DNA from: Echinicola salinicaeni
GTDB lineage: Bacteria; Bacteroidota; Bacteroidia; Cytophagales; Cyclobacteriaceae
DNA length: 64,000 nt
NCBI RefSeq assembly: GCF_014280965.1
Contig: NZ_JACODZ010000003.1
Coordinates: 248,001 to 312,000 of the forward strand
Reading direction: 5' to 3'
Numbering within the stretch: position 1 is the stretch's first letter; each line of letters begins with the position of its first letter. A program made the translations under genes and the position numbers. The notes beneath the pieces were generated by a model. The model searched no databases. It was not told the DNA's origin and was given only the letters and a program-made list of their open reading frames with translations. Of the stretch, positions 7,884-17,513 are shown in pieces.

Positions 7884-10403
7884 TTAACTTCTCAAGATCT
7901 CCATTGGTGGTTTATTGATGATATTCTTTCCATTTAGCCAACCCAATAAAACCGTAATGGCGGTAATAAGTACATAGATGATTCCCGCTTCTTTCCAGGC
8001 CCATTGAACAGGGAATTCAAAGACCCAGATATTCAACATGGCGGTGGCCAAAAAGGAAAGTAAAATACCGCTCAGTGAAGCCAAACTTCCCAAAAAGAAA
8101 TATTCCAAGGTATTGATGGTCCTGACCACAGGCGAGCTGGCTCCCAGTGTTCTCAGGAGAATACTTTCGCGCATCCTTTGGTATTTGCTGATGATCAAGG
8201 AGCTCACTAAAACCAAGATTCCCGTGACAATGCTGAACAAGGCCATAAATTGTATGACAAAGCTGATTTTGCTTAAAATTTCTTCAAATGTGTCTACGAT
8301 TAGGCCCAGGTTAATGACGGAAATATTCGGAAAGGACTTTACAATCTTGTTCTGAACCAATGCGGCTTGCTTATCAGTTTCGGATTTGGTGATGACCACA
8401 TGGAATTTTGGAGCCTTTTCCAATACGTTCTCAGGAAATAAGACGAGGAAATTAGTAGAAACCTGTCTGAAATTGACCTCTCTGAAACTGCCTACATAGG
8501 TTTTGATGGGCCTGCCCTGTACATTGAAAATAATTTCATCCCCCATTTCTATACCAGTTCTTCCCGCATAGCCCTTATCAAAGGAAATGAAAATACTGTC
8601 CTTGGAAGACTCCACGCTATGAAGCTTGCCTTCGGCTAAGGTTTCTGATGCGATTAGGCTGTCTCGGTAGGTAACCCTGAATTCTCTGTTATAAAGTCCT
8701 CTTGATTTTTTTTCCTCATCAGGTAATGCTGCATTTTCACTTTTATCTACCCCGTTGATGGTCTCCAACCTCATGGTGACAATGGGCACTTCCTGCATTA
8801 TTGGCAAGCCTTCGTTCAAAACAGACTGCTTCACTTCTTCCACCTGTGAAGACTGAATATCAAAAAAGAGCATATTGGGCTGGTCTTCCTTGTCGGCAAA
8901 CTTCACTTGGTCCAGTAATTGGTTTTGAACAAAGAACAGGGTAGAGATCATGGCTGTGCCCAAACCTATGGTAGCGATCAGTGAAATGGTTTGGTTATTT
9001 GGCCTGTAGAGGTTGGACAATGATTGCCGGACAGGATAATTCAATGAAAGTGGCAAAAACTTTCTGATCAGCCACATGATCCCGGTGCCCACAAACCATA
9101 AGGTGGCAAATGCCAAGACCACAAATCCAGTGAAGCCCAAGGCTTCTTCCCAGCCGTCCAAAAGGTATAGACTAAAGGAAAAAATAAATACACCAATGGC
9201 TACCATTACCAGCCATCTCCACGGATCCTTGCTGAATTTTACGGCATCCTCATCCGTACGCAAGGTCATCATAGGAGGGACCTTTCTTATTTTTAACAAG
9301 GGGAGAAAGGCAAACAGAATAGAAATGAATAATCCTGTAATGATGCCAAAAGCTACCGCTCTCCATGAAACGGCTACAGTGACATCAACTGGAAGAAAGT
9401 CACTAAAGACCTGAGGTAAGATAAATTGAATCAAGCTTCCCAATACTGCCCCGAGTAGGGAGCCTACCAAGCCCATCAATTTAATTTGGGTCAAGTAAAT
9501 CAAAAATGTGTCCGTAGAGGAAACACCCAAGCAGCGAAGTACCGCCACTGAAGCTAGTTTTTCCTTTACAAAGACATTGACCGCGCTGGCTACCCCCACA
9601 CATCCCAATAGTAGCGCAACAAAGGCCACCAGGCTCAAGAAGTCAGATAGATTGGCAAATGACCTTCCAGTGGATCTTTTTTTGTCTTCTACAGTGTCCG
9701 CATCCACATGGTCTTCCTCCCATGCCTCATCATAGGGCTTGATCAATTCATCAATATTAACACCTTGATCAAAACTATAATACCTCTGGTAATTCACCCT
9801 GCTACCATATTGGATCAAGCCAGTTTCATCTGCATATTTCATCGGAATATATACAATAGGTGCAACAGTGGCTGTTATTCCTGTTTGGCCTGGTGCGCTT
9901 AATAAGGCTCCTGCTATGATAAATTTAACCTTGCCCACTTTGATACTGTCTCCTACGGAAGCATTGAATTGCTCCATGAGGATTTTCTCTACCAAAGCTT
10001 TGGGTTGTCCATCTCTGAAATCCTGGGATGCAGCTAGTGGTGCTGTTTCCAAAGCCCCGTAAAAAGGGAAGTTCCCTTCCAATGCCCTGATTTGAACCAG
10101 CCGGCTTTCATTGGATTTGGTGAAGGATACCATGCTGGCAAAATTGATTTCTTCGGCCAGCTCATTGGCCATGGTGTCCAATTCCTGCTCACCTAAGGGT
10201 TTATTGTTTTCCAGAACAAGGTCTGCTCCTAATAACTCTCTTGCCTGATTGTCAATATCCTTTGACAGGTTGTCTCCAAATGAACTGATGGCCACCAAGG
10301 CAGCGATACCAATGACAATGGAGGAGATAAAAAGAAGTAGTTTGCCTTTGTTCTTTCGAAAATCCCTAAAGGCCATTTTAAGAATCCATTCCAATCTATG
10401 CAT
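7884..10403 (-). CDS. ABC transporter permease with two FtsX domains (YbbP-like)
   Basis: The 839-residue permease has one N-terminal membrane segment, a periplasmic MacB-like core, an FtsX core of three helices around residues 250-400 (VALLLGCVGVASAVNVFVKEK...), further helices near 400-480, a second periplasmic region and a second FtsX core at the C-terminus. This is the double-FtsX architecture of YbbP, which extracts or exports lipophilic molecules rather than importing. Its start overlaps the ATPase gene by 8 bp. The esterase of the TesA family is divergent upstream, as in the E. coli tesA-ybbA-ybbP neighbourhood. Confidence 0.88.
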   Translation of the reverse strand: MHRLEWILKMAFRDFRKNKGKLLLFISSIVIGIAALVAISSFGDNLSKDIDNQARELLGADLVLENNKPLGEQELDTMANELAEEINFASMVSFTKSNESRLVQIRALEGNFPFYGALETAPLAASQDFRDGQPKALVEKILMEQFNASVGDSIKVGKVKFIIAGALLSAPGQTGITATVAPIVYIPMKYADETGLIQYGSRVNYQRYYSFDQGVNIDELIKPYDEAWEEDHVDADTVEDKKRSTGRSFANLSDFLSLVAFVALLLGCVGVASAVNVFVKEKLASVAVLRCLGVSSTDTFLIYLTQIKLMGLVGSLLGAVLGSLIQFILPQVFSDFLPVDVTVAVSWRAVAFGIITGLFISILFAFLPLLKIRKVPPMMTLRTDEDAVKFSKDPWRWLVMVAIGVFIFSFSLYLLDGWEEALGFTGFVVLAFATLWFVGTGIMWLIRKFLPLSLNYPVRQSLSNLYRPNNQTISLIATIGLGTAMISTLFFVQNQLLDQVKFADKEDQPNMLFFDIQSSQVEEVKQSVLNEGLPIMQEVPIVTMRLETINGVDKSENAALPDEEKKSRGLYNREFRVTYRDSLIASETLAEGKLHSVESSKDSIFISFDKGYAGRTGIEMGDEIIFNVQGRPIKTYVGSFREVNFRQVSTNFLVLFPENVLEKAPKFHVVITKSETDKQAALVQNKIVKSFPNISVINLGLIVDTFEEILSKISFVIQFMALFSIVTGILVLVSSLIISKYQRMRESILLRTLGASSPVVRTINTLEYFFLGSLASLSGILLSFLATAMLNIWVFEFPVQWAWKEAGIIYVLITAITVLLGWLNGKNIINKPPMEILRS

Positions 10404-11073
10404 GTTGACTTTCTTGAATTTTTCCTCCTTTGATATGAATGATCTTATGGGTCTTGGCCGCTAGCTCTGTGTCATGGGTAACCATGATCAAGGTAGTGCC
10501 TGAGGCCTTGTTTAAGTCAAAAATCAAATTTTCAATCATATCACCCGTTTCAGTGTCCAGGTTTCCAGTGGGCTCATCGGCAAATAAAATTTTTGGCTCA
10601 TTGGCAAAGGCCCGGGCTATGGACACCCTTTGCTGTTCTCCGCCTGATAATTGGCTGGGGTAATGGCTTGCCCTGTCCTTAAGGCCTACTTTTTCCAATA
10701 ATTCCAAAGCCTTGTCTTTGGCATCTTTTCTCTTTTTTAATTCCAATGGAACCATCACGTTTTCCAAGGCTGTCAAAGTGGGGAGTAATTGGAAGTTTTG
10801 AAATATAAATCCTATTTCTTGGCTTCTCACTGCAGCTCTCTCGTCTTCGGTCATCCCGTCCAATTGATGGCCATTTAAGCTGATGCTACCTTTACTGGCA
10901 CTGTCTAATCCTGCACACAGGCCCAAAAGGGTGGTTTTTCCACTTCCTGATGGTCCAACAATGGCCACACTGTCTCCTGCGGCAACATTCATATTGATAT
11001 CGTCCAGCACCGTTAATTTTCGGGAACCGCTTTGGTAAATCTTACTTACATTTTTAACAGAGAGTATGCTCAT
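10396..11073 (-). CDS. ABC transporter ATPase (YbbA/LolD-like)
   Basis: The 225-residue ATPase carries Walker A GPSGSGKTT at residues 40-48, the Q-loop QNFQLLPTLTALENV, the signature LSGGEQQRVSIARAF, Walker B ILFADEP with the catalytic Glu, and the H-loop VTHD. EPTGNLD is typical of the MacB/LolD/FtsE subfamily. It forms a transporter with the overlapping double-FtsX permease. The divergent TesA-like esterase makes YbbA the best specific analogue. Substrate is unknown. Confidence 0.9.
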   Translation of the reverse strand: MSILSVKNVSKIYQSGSRKLTVLDDINMNVAAGDSVAIVGPSGSGKTTLLGLCAGLDSASKGSISLNGHQLDGMTEDERAAVRSQEIGFIFQNFQLLPTLTALENVMVPLELKKRKDAKDKALELLEKVGLKDRASHYPSQLSGGEQQRVSIARAFANEPKILFADEPTGNLDTETGDMIENLIFDLNKASGTTLIMVTHDTELAAKTHKIIHIKGGKIQESQHA

Positions 11074-11395
11074 ACAGCTAAATTATAGGTGAAACAGGAA
11101 ACAATTTTGGTCTCCATTTTGGTTTAATATATTCTTTGACCACAATAATCATAAAAGTATATGGCCTAAATGGAAAATTAATCAATTTTGAAATCGCTAA
11201 TTATACTTGCCAATAAAGATATATACTTTCATCATTTATGCCCTTTTGGCTTCATATGGCTATTTCGTATTTGATTTGGTAAAAACAGCCTTGAATTCTT
11301 GGGCATATTGTAAGTGTACGTAATGGAAACCAGGCAATGTATTCTAACGTCAATAAGTTATTAAATCGTAATTTAGGAACAATAAGTTTCAAGAC
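11074..11395. other. Divergent intergenic region between ABC ATPase and esterase
   Basis: This 322-bp AT-rich stretch must hold the promoters for the leftward ABC-cysQ unit and the rightward esterase. I see no reading frame, palindrome or repeat in it that I would call. Confidence 0.4.
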
Positions 11396-12088
11396 ATGAC
11401 CAAAACAAGCATATTAAGATCATTATTAAGCCTATCTATTATAGGTGTTTTTTTTAGCGCATGCAGTTCCGAGCAAAAGCAAGGCACTGATGAAAAGAAA
11501 GAAGTAAAGGTTGCCGAGCCTACATCCAGTGAGGAAAAGGCAAAGACCATTCTTTTTTTTGGTGATAGTATGACGGCTGGATATGGTGTAGACCAGTCCC
11601 AGGCTTTTCCTGCCTTGGTTCAGGAAAAAATTGATAGCTTAGGTTTGGACTATAAAGTGATCAACGGTGGCTTGAGTGGAGAAACCTCAGCCAGTGGCTA
11701 TTCCAGAATTGATTGGTTTTTAGAAGATCGACCAGATATCTTCATTTTAGAATTGGGAGGCAATGATGGTTTGAGAGGTATTCAATTGGATGAAACGAGA
11801 AAGAACTTACAGGGGATTATAGATAAGATTGAAGAGAAATACCCTGACACCAAGATTGTTTTGGCAGGTATGCAAATTCCCCCAAATATGGGGCAGGAGT
11901 ATACGGCTGAATTCCAGAAGATGTATCCTGAAATCGCTGAAAAAAATGATTTGGTACTTATTCCATTTTTATTGGAAGGAGTAGGCGGAAATGCAGCACT
12001 CAACCAGCCTGATGGGATACATCCTACTGTGGAGGGGCACCAATTGGTAGCCAAAAATGTATGGGAATTTTTAGGGCCGATATTATAA
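11396..12088 (+). CDS. tesA: SGNH/GDSL esterase lipoprotein, TesA/arylesterase family
   Basis: The 230-residue protein starts with a lipoprotein signal ending SACSS (Cys23). It is followed by a short linker and an SGNH hydrolase domain: block I GDSMT at 56-60 (nucleophile Ser58), block II NGGLSGET, block III GGND at 121-124, and block V DGIHP with Asp206 and His209. Members hydrolyse thioesters, aryl esters and lysophospholipids. In E. coli, tesA is divergent from ybbAP, the arrangement seen here, so the esterase and the exporter may work on the same lipid products. A terminator follows the stop codon. Confidence 0.88.
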   Translation: MTKTSILRSLLSLSIIGVFFSACSSEQKQGTDEKKEVKVAEPTSSEEKAKTILFFGDSMTAGYGVDQSQAFPALVQEKIDSLGLDYKVINGGLSGETSASGYSRIDWFLEDRPDIFILELGGNDGLRGIQLDETRKNLQGIIDKIEEKYPDTKIVLAGMQIPPNMGQEYTAEFQKMYPEIAEKNDLVLIPFLLEGVGGNAALNQPDGIHPTVEGHQLVAKNVWEFLGPIL

Positions 12089-12103
12089 TAAAATCGGCTT
12101 TTT
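12076..12103 (+). terminator. Intrinsic terminator of the esterase gene
   Basis: GCCGAT (12076-12081) pairs with ATCGGC (12093-12098), followed by TTTTT. The left arm overlaps the last codons of the gene. Confidence 0.65.
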
Positions 12104-12477
12104 CCCCATTCATACAAACTAAATTTTGACCGTTTATAATTTTTGAAAAACTGTGCGCAAAACTAAAATTTTACATTATTGTCAATAAAAAGTTTTTTCA
12201 TAATTAATATTTGTAATGAATCTGTTTGTTTATTGTAGATAAGTTAAAATAAGGGCTGTGCTAATCTTTTTTAAACAATATACTAAAACCATTTAGCTGA
12301 TAATTTTTTTATATCTTTCCATTCTAAAGAATAACCTAATCAAATATTTCAATTTCAATGGAATTAAGAAGCATATTCTGTTAATTTTAAACAAAAAATG
12401 TATCCCAATTCCATAATGTTCTTTGGGTATAGCTAATTAATAATCTAACTTAAAAGACAATTTTAAAATAATTCAGT
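12104..12477. other. AT-rich leader region of the GMC operon
   Basis: This 374-bp region has no reading frame of interest. It is strongly AT-rich and presumably contains the promoter and 5' untranslated region of the GMC dehydrogenase operon. No operator or riboswitch fold was recognised. Confidence 0.35.
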
Positions 12478-14220
12478 ATGAGTTTTCAAATAAAATCTCC
12501 CGGAGAAGCATACGATGTGATTATCGTCGGATCAGGTGCTGGAGGGGGTATGGCCTCAAAAATCTTGTCTGAGGCAGGATTTTCAGTAGCCGTTGTTGAA
12601 GCGGGAGGAGATTTTGATCCTGCCAAAGAAGAAGACAGAACCCAGCTTAGATTTCCTTGGGAGTCTCCACGTAGAGGTGCCAGCACACAAAACAGGCCTT
12701 TTGGTGATTTTGACGCGGCTATCGGGGGATGGGACATTGATGGAGAACCGTATACCAAAAATGATGGAACTGAATTTGATTGGTTCAGGTCTAGAATGGT
12801 GGGTGGTCGTACCAACCACTGGGGAAGAATCTCCCTGCGTTTTGGGCCAAATGATTTTAAAAGAAAAAATATCGATGGTTTAGGGGATAACTGGCCTATA
12901 GGCTATGAAGATCTTAAGCCATATTATGATAGAGTAGATAAACTGATTGGTGTTTTTGGCTCCAAGGAGGGCATCTATAATGAGCCAGATGGATTTTTCC
13001 TTCCACCTCCTAAGCCACGTTTGCATGAATTGTTCATCAAAAAGGGAGCAGATAAGGTCAATATCCCGGTAATGCCTTCTCGACTTTCCATTCTTACTAA
13101 GCCGATTAATAATGAAAGAGGAGCTTGTTTCTTCTGTAACCAATGTAATCGAGCTTGTCAGGCCTATGCGGATTTCTCTGCTGGTACCTGTTTGGTGAAA
13201 CCTGCCATGAAAAAAGGTAAGGTAGACTTGTATACCCATGCTATGGTGCGAAAGGTAACCACCAATGACAAAGGTATGGCCACTGGAGTGTCTTATATCA
13301 GCAAAGTGGATATGAAGGAATACAAGCTTAAGTCTAGAGTAGTTGTGCTAGGTGCTTCAGCTTGTGAATCTGCCAGAATCATGTTGAACTCTAAGTCCAA
13401 GGTTCACCCTGATGGCTTAAGTAACGGCAGTGGTATGATCGGTAGGTACCTACATGATTCCACCGGTTCCGATAGAATGGGCTTCATTCCTGATTTGGTC
13501 GACAGACAAAAATACAATGAAGATGGTGTAGGCGGAATGCACGTTTATACTCCTTGGTGGCTAGACAACAGTAAGTTGGATTTTGCCAGAGGTTACCATA
13601 TTGAATACTGGGGCGGTATGTCCATGCCGAGCTATGGTTTTGGTTTTGGAATGGATACCATCAGAAAGCATATCAAGGATGAGTTTGGTAATCCAGGCCC
13701 AGCAGGTGGCTATGGTGCTGGATTGAAAAAAGATATTCGTAGATACTTTGGATCCATGGTAGGTATGTCAGGTAGAGGGGAAAGTATCCCTCGCTATGAA
13801 AACTACTGTGAGATTGACAATAATACAGTAGATAAATACGGTATTCCAGTATTGAAATTTAATTATACCTGGTCTGATCAGGAAATCAAGCAGGCCAAGC
13901 ATATGCAGGATACTTTTGAGGAGGTACTGACCAATGCGGGAGCTGTATTGTTTGGTGAAAAGGCTGGGCCAGATAGTAAATATGGTCTTCATGCACCGGG
14001 TAGGATTATCCACGAAGTAGGTACCACCAGAATGGGGGATGATCCTAAAACTTCTGTGGTAAACAGCAACTGCCAGGCACATGAGTGTAAGAACTTATTT
14101 GTGGTAGATGGTGGTCCTTTTGTTTCCCAAGCAGATAAGAATCCTACTTGGACCATTTTGGCCTTGGCTTGGAGAACATCAGACTATATTGTGAGTGAAT
14201 TGAAAAAGAAAAATATCTAA
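12478..14220 (+). CDS. GMC-family FAD oxidoreductase (dehydrogenase large subunit)
   Basis: The 580-residue enzyme has an N-terminal FAD site YDVIIVGSGAGGGMASKIL at about residues 13-31, MVGGRTNHWGR near 110, and a C-terminal GMC substrate/FAD domain with GTTRMGDDP and NPTWTILALAWR. A cysteine-rich segment, CFFCNQCNRAC, lies near residues 217-227. The next gene encodes the small subunit of gluconate 2-dehydrogenase type, so this is probably the catalytic subunit of a membrane-associated sugar or sugar-acid dehydrogenase. No signal peptide is visible; export may occur in complex with the twin-arginine partner. The sugar substrate cannot be read from the sequence. Confidence 0.88.
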   Translation: MSFQIKSPGEAYDVIIVGSGAGGGMASKILSEAGFSVAVVEAGGDFDPAKEEDRTQLRFPWESPRRGASTQNRPFGDFDAAIGGWDIDGEPYTKNDGTEFDWFRSRMVGGRTNHWGRISLRFGPNDFKRKNIDGLGDNWPIGYEDLKPYYDRVDKLIGVFGSKEGIYNEPDGFFLPPPKPRLHELFIKKGADKVNIPVMPSRLSILTKPINNERGACFFCNQCNRACQAYADFSAGTCLVKPAMKKGKVDLYTHAMVRKVTTNDKGMATGVSYISKVDMKEYKLKSRVVVLGASACESARIMLNSKSKVHPDGLSNGSGMIGRYLHDSTGSDRMGFIPDLVDRQKYNEDGVGGMHVYTPWWLDNSKLDFARGYHIEYWGGMSMPSYGFGFGMDTIRKHIKDEFGNPGPAGGYGAGLKKDIRRYFGSMVGMSGRGESIPRYENYCEIDNNTVDKYGIPVLKFNYTWSDQEIKQAKHMQDTFEEVLTNAGAVLFGEKAGPDSKYGLHAPGRIIHEVGTTRMGDDPKTSVVNSNCQAHECKNLFVVDGGPFVSQADKNPTWTILALAWRTSDYIVSELKKKNI

Positions 14221-14231
14221 AGGACAGGACG

Positions 14232-14942
14232 ATGAATAGAAGAGAGAATTTAAAACTGCTATTTACTGGATCTTTGGCTTCTGGTCTGTTTATGACCGGT
14301 TGTGGTCCTGAGGCCCCTAAGGAAATTGCCCATGCACCTACTATCGGTGAAGGAACCAAATGGGGCAGAACTCCGGAAGAAATGATGCGTAATGCCGAAT
14401 TGAAGGCAGAAGTATTCTTCAGAGAAGATGAAATGAAAAAATTGAACTATCTGGTAGATGTGATCATCCCCAAAGACGATGTCTCTGGAAGTGCAACAGA
14501 AGCTGGAGTTCCTGATTTTATAGAATTTATAGTGAAAGATATGCCATATTACCAGACTCCTATGAGGGGTGGTTTGATGTGGTTGGATACGCAGGCTGAG
14601 GACAGATTTGGCAAGCCATTCATGGAGGCAAGTGAAGATCAGCGAATTGAGATTATTGATGATATCGCTTATCCTGACAAGGCTAAGCCAGAAATGAGCA
14701 GAGGGGTCAGTTTTTTTAATACCCTAAGAGACCTTACTTCTACTGGTTTCTTTACCTCTCCAGAAGGCTTTAAAGACCTGGATTATAAAGGTAACCGCCC
14801 TAATGTTTGGGATGGAGTGCCTGACGAGGTGATGGCCAAGCATGGATTCAAATTAGAAGAAAAATATATTCCTTTATATATGAACCCAGACACCAGGTCT
14901 ACACTGGCACAATGGGACGATGAAGGAAATTTAATTGGTTAA
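14232..14942 (+). CDS. Gluconate 2-dehydrogenase subunit 3 family protein
   Basis: The 236-residue protein begins MNRRENLKLLFTGSLASGLF and continues to MTGCG, combining a twin-arginine motif with a lipobox-like cysteine, so it is probably a Tat-exported lipoprotein. The rest matches gluconate dehydrogenase subunit 3: an LNYLVDVIIPKDDVSGSATEAGVPDFIEF core and a C-terminal region ending in NPDTRSTLAQWDDEGNLIG. It lies 11 bp downstream of the GMC gene and is followed by a strong terminator, giving a two-gene operon. Its role is assembly and export of the flavoprotein partner. Confidence 0.86.
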   Translation: MNRRENLKLLFTGSLASGLFMTGCGPEAPKEIAHAPTIGEGTKWGRTPEEMMRNAELKAEVFFREDEMKKLNYLVDVIIPKDDVSGSATEAGVPDFIEFIVKDMPYYQTPMRGGLMWLDTQAEDRFGKPFMEASEDQRIEIIDDIAYPDKAKPEMSRGVSFFNTLRDLTSTGFFTSPEGFKDLDYKGNRPNVWDGVPDEVMAKHGFKLEEKYIPLYMNPDTRSTLAQWDDEGNLIG

Positions 14943-14958
14943 TTGTTTGTTTTGGATG

Positions 14959-14998
14959 TTAAAAAGGCCCTCCGCTTCTGGCGGATGGCTTTTTTTTT
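14959..14998 (+). terminator. Intrinsic terminator of the GMC operon
   Basis: A GC-rich stem (AAGGCCcTCCGC with GCGGAtGGCtTT) has a short TTCT loop and is followed by a run of nine T. Confidence 0.85.
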
Positions 14999-15016
14999 AC
15001 AAAAAATCTTAATTCA

Positions 15017-15364
15017 ATGGAAGGAAATAGTTTTAGGATTGTCCTGGGGATTTTTTTACTAAGCTTATTGCTAATCACTATCTTGGCCTACCATATCCAA
15101 GAAATAGATACGACAATATTTATCCTTTCCACTCCTTTATTGCTGTCCTTATCCGTGATAGCCTTATCAAAACTGAAATTAGAATTTCTGTTCAAATTGC
15201 TTTTAAGCTATTTCAGCATGACTTGTCTGGTACTGTTGGTGAATAGGTTTTGTTACACTTGGATTCCATTGCACATTGTCTGGCTGGCTGGGAATATTTT
15301 AGTCCTTGCCCTAGTGCTGTACATAAGGGGTGTTTTTCGGAAATCTTCAAGGAAGTCAGTCTAA
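15017..15364 (+). CDS. Four-helix membrane protein, function unknown
   Basis: The 115-residue protein consists almost entirely of four hydrophobic segments (about residues 7-27, 32-51, 60-80 and 83-105), with a basic C-terminal tail RGVFRKSSRKSV that should be cytoplasmic. I do not recognise a family. It starts 19 bp after the GMC operon terminator, so it has its own promoter or depends on read-through. Confidence 0.6.
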   Translation: MEGNSFRIVLGIFLLSLLLITILAYHIQEIDTTIFILSTPLLLSLSVIALSKLKLEFLFKLLLSYFSMTCLVLLVNRFCYTWIPLHIVWLAGNILVLALVLYIRGVFRKSSRKSV

Positions 15365-15403
15365 AAAATGAGGCTGATCTAATTTTATAAATCCTCAGGA
15401 CAG

Positions 15404-15853
15404 TTATTTCCATCGCTCAAAAACCATTTTTGCTTCTTGTTCCTTTCCATTGATAATAGGAGCCAGTATCAAGTTTTTCTCATCTAGCTGAATGACCTGT
15501 GCTTCCTTGCTACGGTCACGGTCAACTTCTTTAATCGTAAGGATATTTTCTTTTATGGTATATACTGCTTGTCTTTGGACAATATCGCCCGCTTCCAAAT
15601 CCGTAAAATTAAGTTGTGTTGAATCATGGAACTTATAATAGGTATTGGACAATAGGATTTTAATCCTGTCTTCCATGGCCATTCTTTTTTCAGGACTGGC
15701 AGATCGATAAGCCTTTGAGGCCCTGATCTGATCCACCGCCTCATTTTTTACCAATTTCCATTCCCCAATAATAAGATCTGATTGAAGTTCTTGGGCATGT
15801 GAAAGTCCAAGTGAGCAGATAAGCAGGAAAATAATCAAGAAAACCCTATGCAT
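15404..15853 (-). CDS. Exported lipocalin-like protein, function unknown
   Basis: The 149-residue protein has a clear Sec signal peptide (MHRVFLIIFLLICSLGLSHA) and a mature domain beginning with a GEWKLVKNE strand. It has further alternating strands (YKFHDSTQLNFTDLEAGD, IKENILTIKE, KNLILAP) and ends KMVFERWK. This opening GxW and strand pattern resembles the small lipocalin-like domains common in Bacteroidota. No ligand or partner is suggested by the neighbours. The family assignment is by pattern only. Confidence 0.6.
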   Translation of the reverse strand: MHRVFLIIFLLICSLGLSHAQELQSDLIIGEWKLVKNEAVDQIRASKAYRSASPEKRMAMEDRIKILLSNTYYKFHDSTQLNFTDLEAGDIVQRQAVYTIKENILTIKEVDRDRSKEAQVIQLDEKNLILAPIINGKEQEAKMVFERWK

Positions 15854-16031
15854 AAGCGGTTATTGTCAATAGTTGTTTTTATGAGCTGTGAATATACTAA
15901 ATCAAAAGCCAAGCCAGTCTGTTACCAGTCTTAACTTAATTTGGCCATTCGTTTATTTTGTACAATTTCCATGTAGTGATCAGTCATGATTTATTATATT
16001 AAGTGTGTAATAAACAATAACCCAAAAACAA

Positions 16032-17405
16032 ATGGCAACAAAAACCACCAACCAAAAAAGAAGGGATTTTATCAGTAAAGCCAGTATGCTGGCGGCCGGT
16101 TCATTTTTTATCCACCCTATTGCAGAAGCATTGGCACTAAGGGAAGATCCAAACAAAAAGCTAAGAATTGCTTTAGTGGGGACGGGCATACGTGGGACCA
16201 GTATGTTCGGGAGAAGTGTGATGGAGGAGTATCCCAATGAAGTAGAATTTGTAGGTCTATCAGATATCAATGAAGGCAGGCTGGCTTATGGAAAGCAATA
16301 TATAGGTGCAGAATGTCCGACCTTTGTGGATTTTGATGAAATGATGGCCACGGTTAAGCCCGATGTACTTATCGTGACCACCATGGACAGTACCCATGAT
16401 GAGTTTATCATCAAAGGACTGGAGGCAGGGGCGAATGTTATCACGGAAAAACCCATGACCACAGATGAAATCAAATGTCAAAATATCTTAAATGCAGAAA
16501 GGAAAACGGGCAAAAAGGTGATTGTAACCTTCAATTACCGTTATAGTCCACACCGCCAGAAAATTTATGAATTGCTGCACAGTGGAGAGATCGGTAAAGT
16601 AACATCAGTGGACTTTCACTGGTACCTGGATACCAATCATGGTGCTTCTTATTTCAGAAGATGGCATGGATATCGTGAAAAGGGAGGAACCTTATTGGTC
16701 CATAAAGCTACGCATCACTTTGACCTACTTAACTGGTGGTTGGACTCCGATCCAGAGGAGGTATTTGCTTACGGTAAGTTGGAGTTTTATGGTAAAAATG
16801 GAAAATTCAGGCATACCAATTGTCGCCCCTGCCCACACAAGGACCAATGTGATTTTTATTGGGATATTACCAAAAGTGAAAGATTGACGGGGCTTTATAC
16901 CGATAATGAACAATATGATGGGTATTTAAGGGATGGCTGTGTTTACCGGGAGGATATTGATATCTATGATAAGATGGCTGTGCAGATCAAGTACATGAAT
17001 GATGTCCAGGTCAGTTATTCTTTGACTTCCTATTCACCTTATGAAGGATATCGCATTGCTTTTAATGGGACCAAAGGAAGGCTGGAGGCCTGGATCAAGG
17101 AGCGTCAGCCTTGGGAGGTGAAGCCCGCTGATGAAATCAGGTTGACCAAGAACTTTGCAGATACGGAGATCATTACCATTCCACATGCAGGCGGAGGCCA
17201 TGGTGGAGGAGACACAAGGCTGAAGGACAAACTCTTTAAGGACCCGAATATGGCTGATCCTTACAGGCAATCTGCAGGAACCAGAGATGGCGCCATGTCC
17301 ATCTTGATTGGGATTGCTGCGAGAAAAAGCATAGAAGCCCAGAAGCCGATTAAGGTGGCAGACTTGGTGGATATCAAGTTACAAGCCCAGCGGCCTAAGG
17401 TTTAG
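16032..17405 (+). CDS. Gfo/Idh/MocA family oxidoreductase, Tat-exported
   Basis: The 457-residue protein has a twin-arginine signal (KRRDFISKASMLAAGSFF, residues 9-26). The NAD(P)-binding Rossmann domain contains LRIALVGTGIRGT near 44-56, and the Gfo motif VITEKPMT lies near 140. The C-terminal GFO_IDH_MocA domain is interrupted by a cysteine/histidine insert (CRPCPHKDQCDFYWD, then DGCVYRE) in the region of residues 262-305. Such periplasmic members act on glycosides, often by redox-assisted cleavage or epimerisation. It is monocistronic. The Cys insert could bind a metal, and the exact substrate is unknown. Confidence 0.85.
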   Translation: MATKTTNQKRRDFISKASMLAAGSFFIHPIAEALALREDPNKKLRIALVGTGIRGTSMFGRSVMEEYPNEVEFVGLSDINEGRLAYGKQYIGAECPTFVDFDEMMATVKPDVLIVTTMDSTHDEFIIKGLEAGANVITEKPMTTDEIKCQNILNAERKTGKKVIVTFNYRYSPHRQKIYELLHSGEIGKVTSVDFHWYLDTNHGASYFRRWHGYREKGGTLLVHKATHHFDLLNWWLDSDPEEVFAYGKLEFYGKNGKFRHTNCRPCPHKDQCDFYWDITKSERLTGLYTDNEQYDGYLRDGCVYREDIDIYDKMAVQIKYMNDVQVSYSLTSYSPYEGYRIAFNGTKGRLEAWIKERQPWEVKPADEIRLTKNFADTEIITIPHAGGGHGGGDTRLKDKLFKDPNMADPYRQSAGTRDGAMSILIGIAARKSIEAQKPIKVADLVDIKLQAQRPKV

Positions 17406-17513
17406 GGTGGAAGTTTTTTCCACGCAAAGTGCGCTAAGAAGCTGCCAAGTTCGCTAAAGGTTTTTTTGAGCAGGGAAAGTAGCTTTGCATACTTATATTA
17501 TATATTCATTTCT

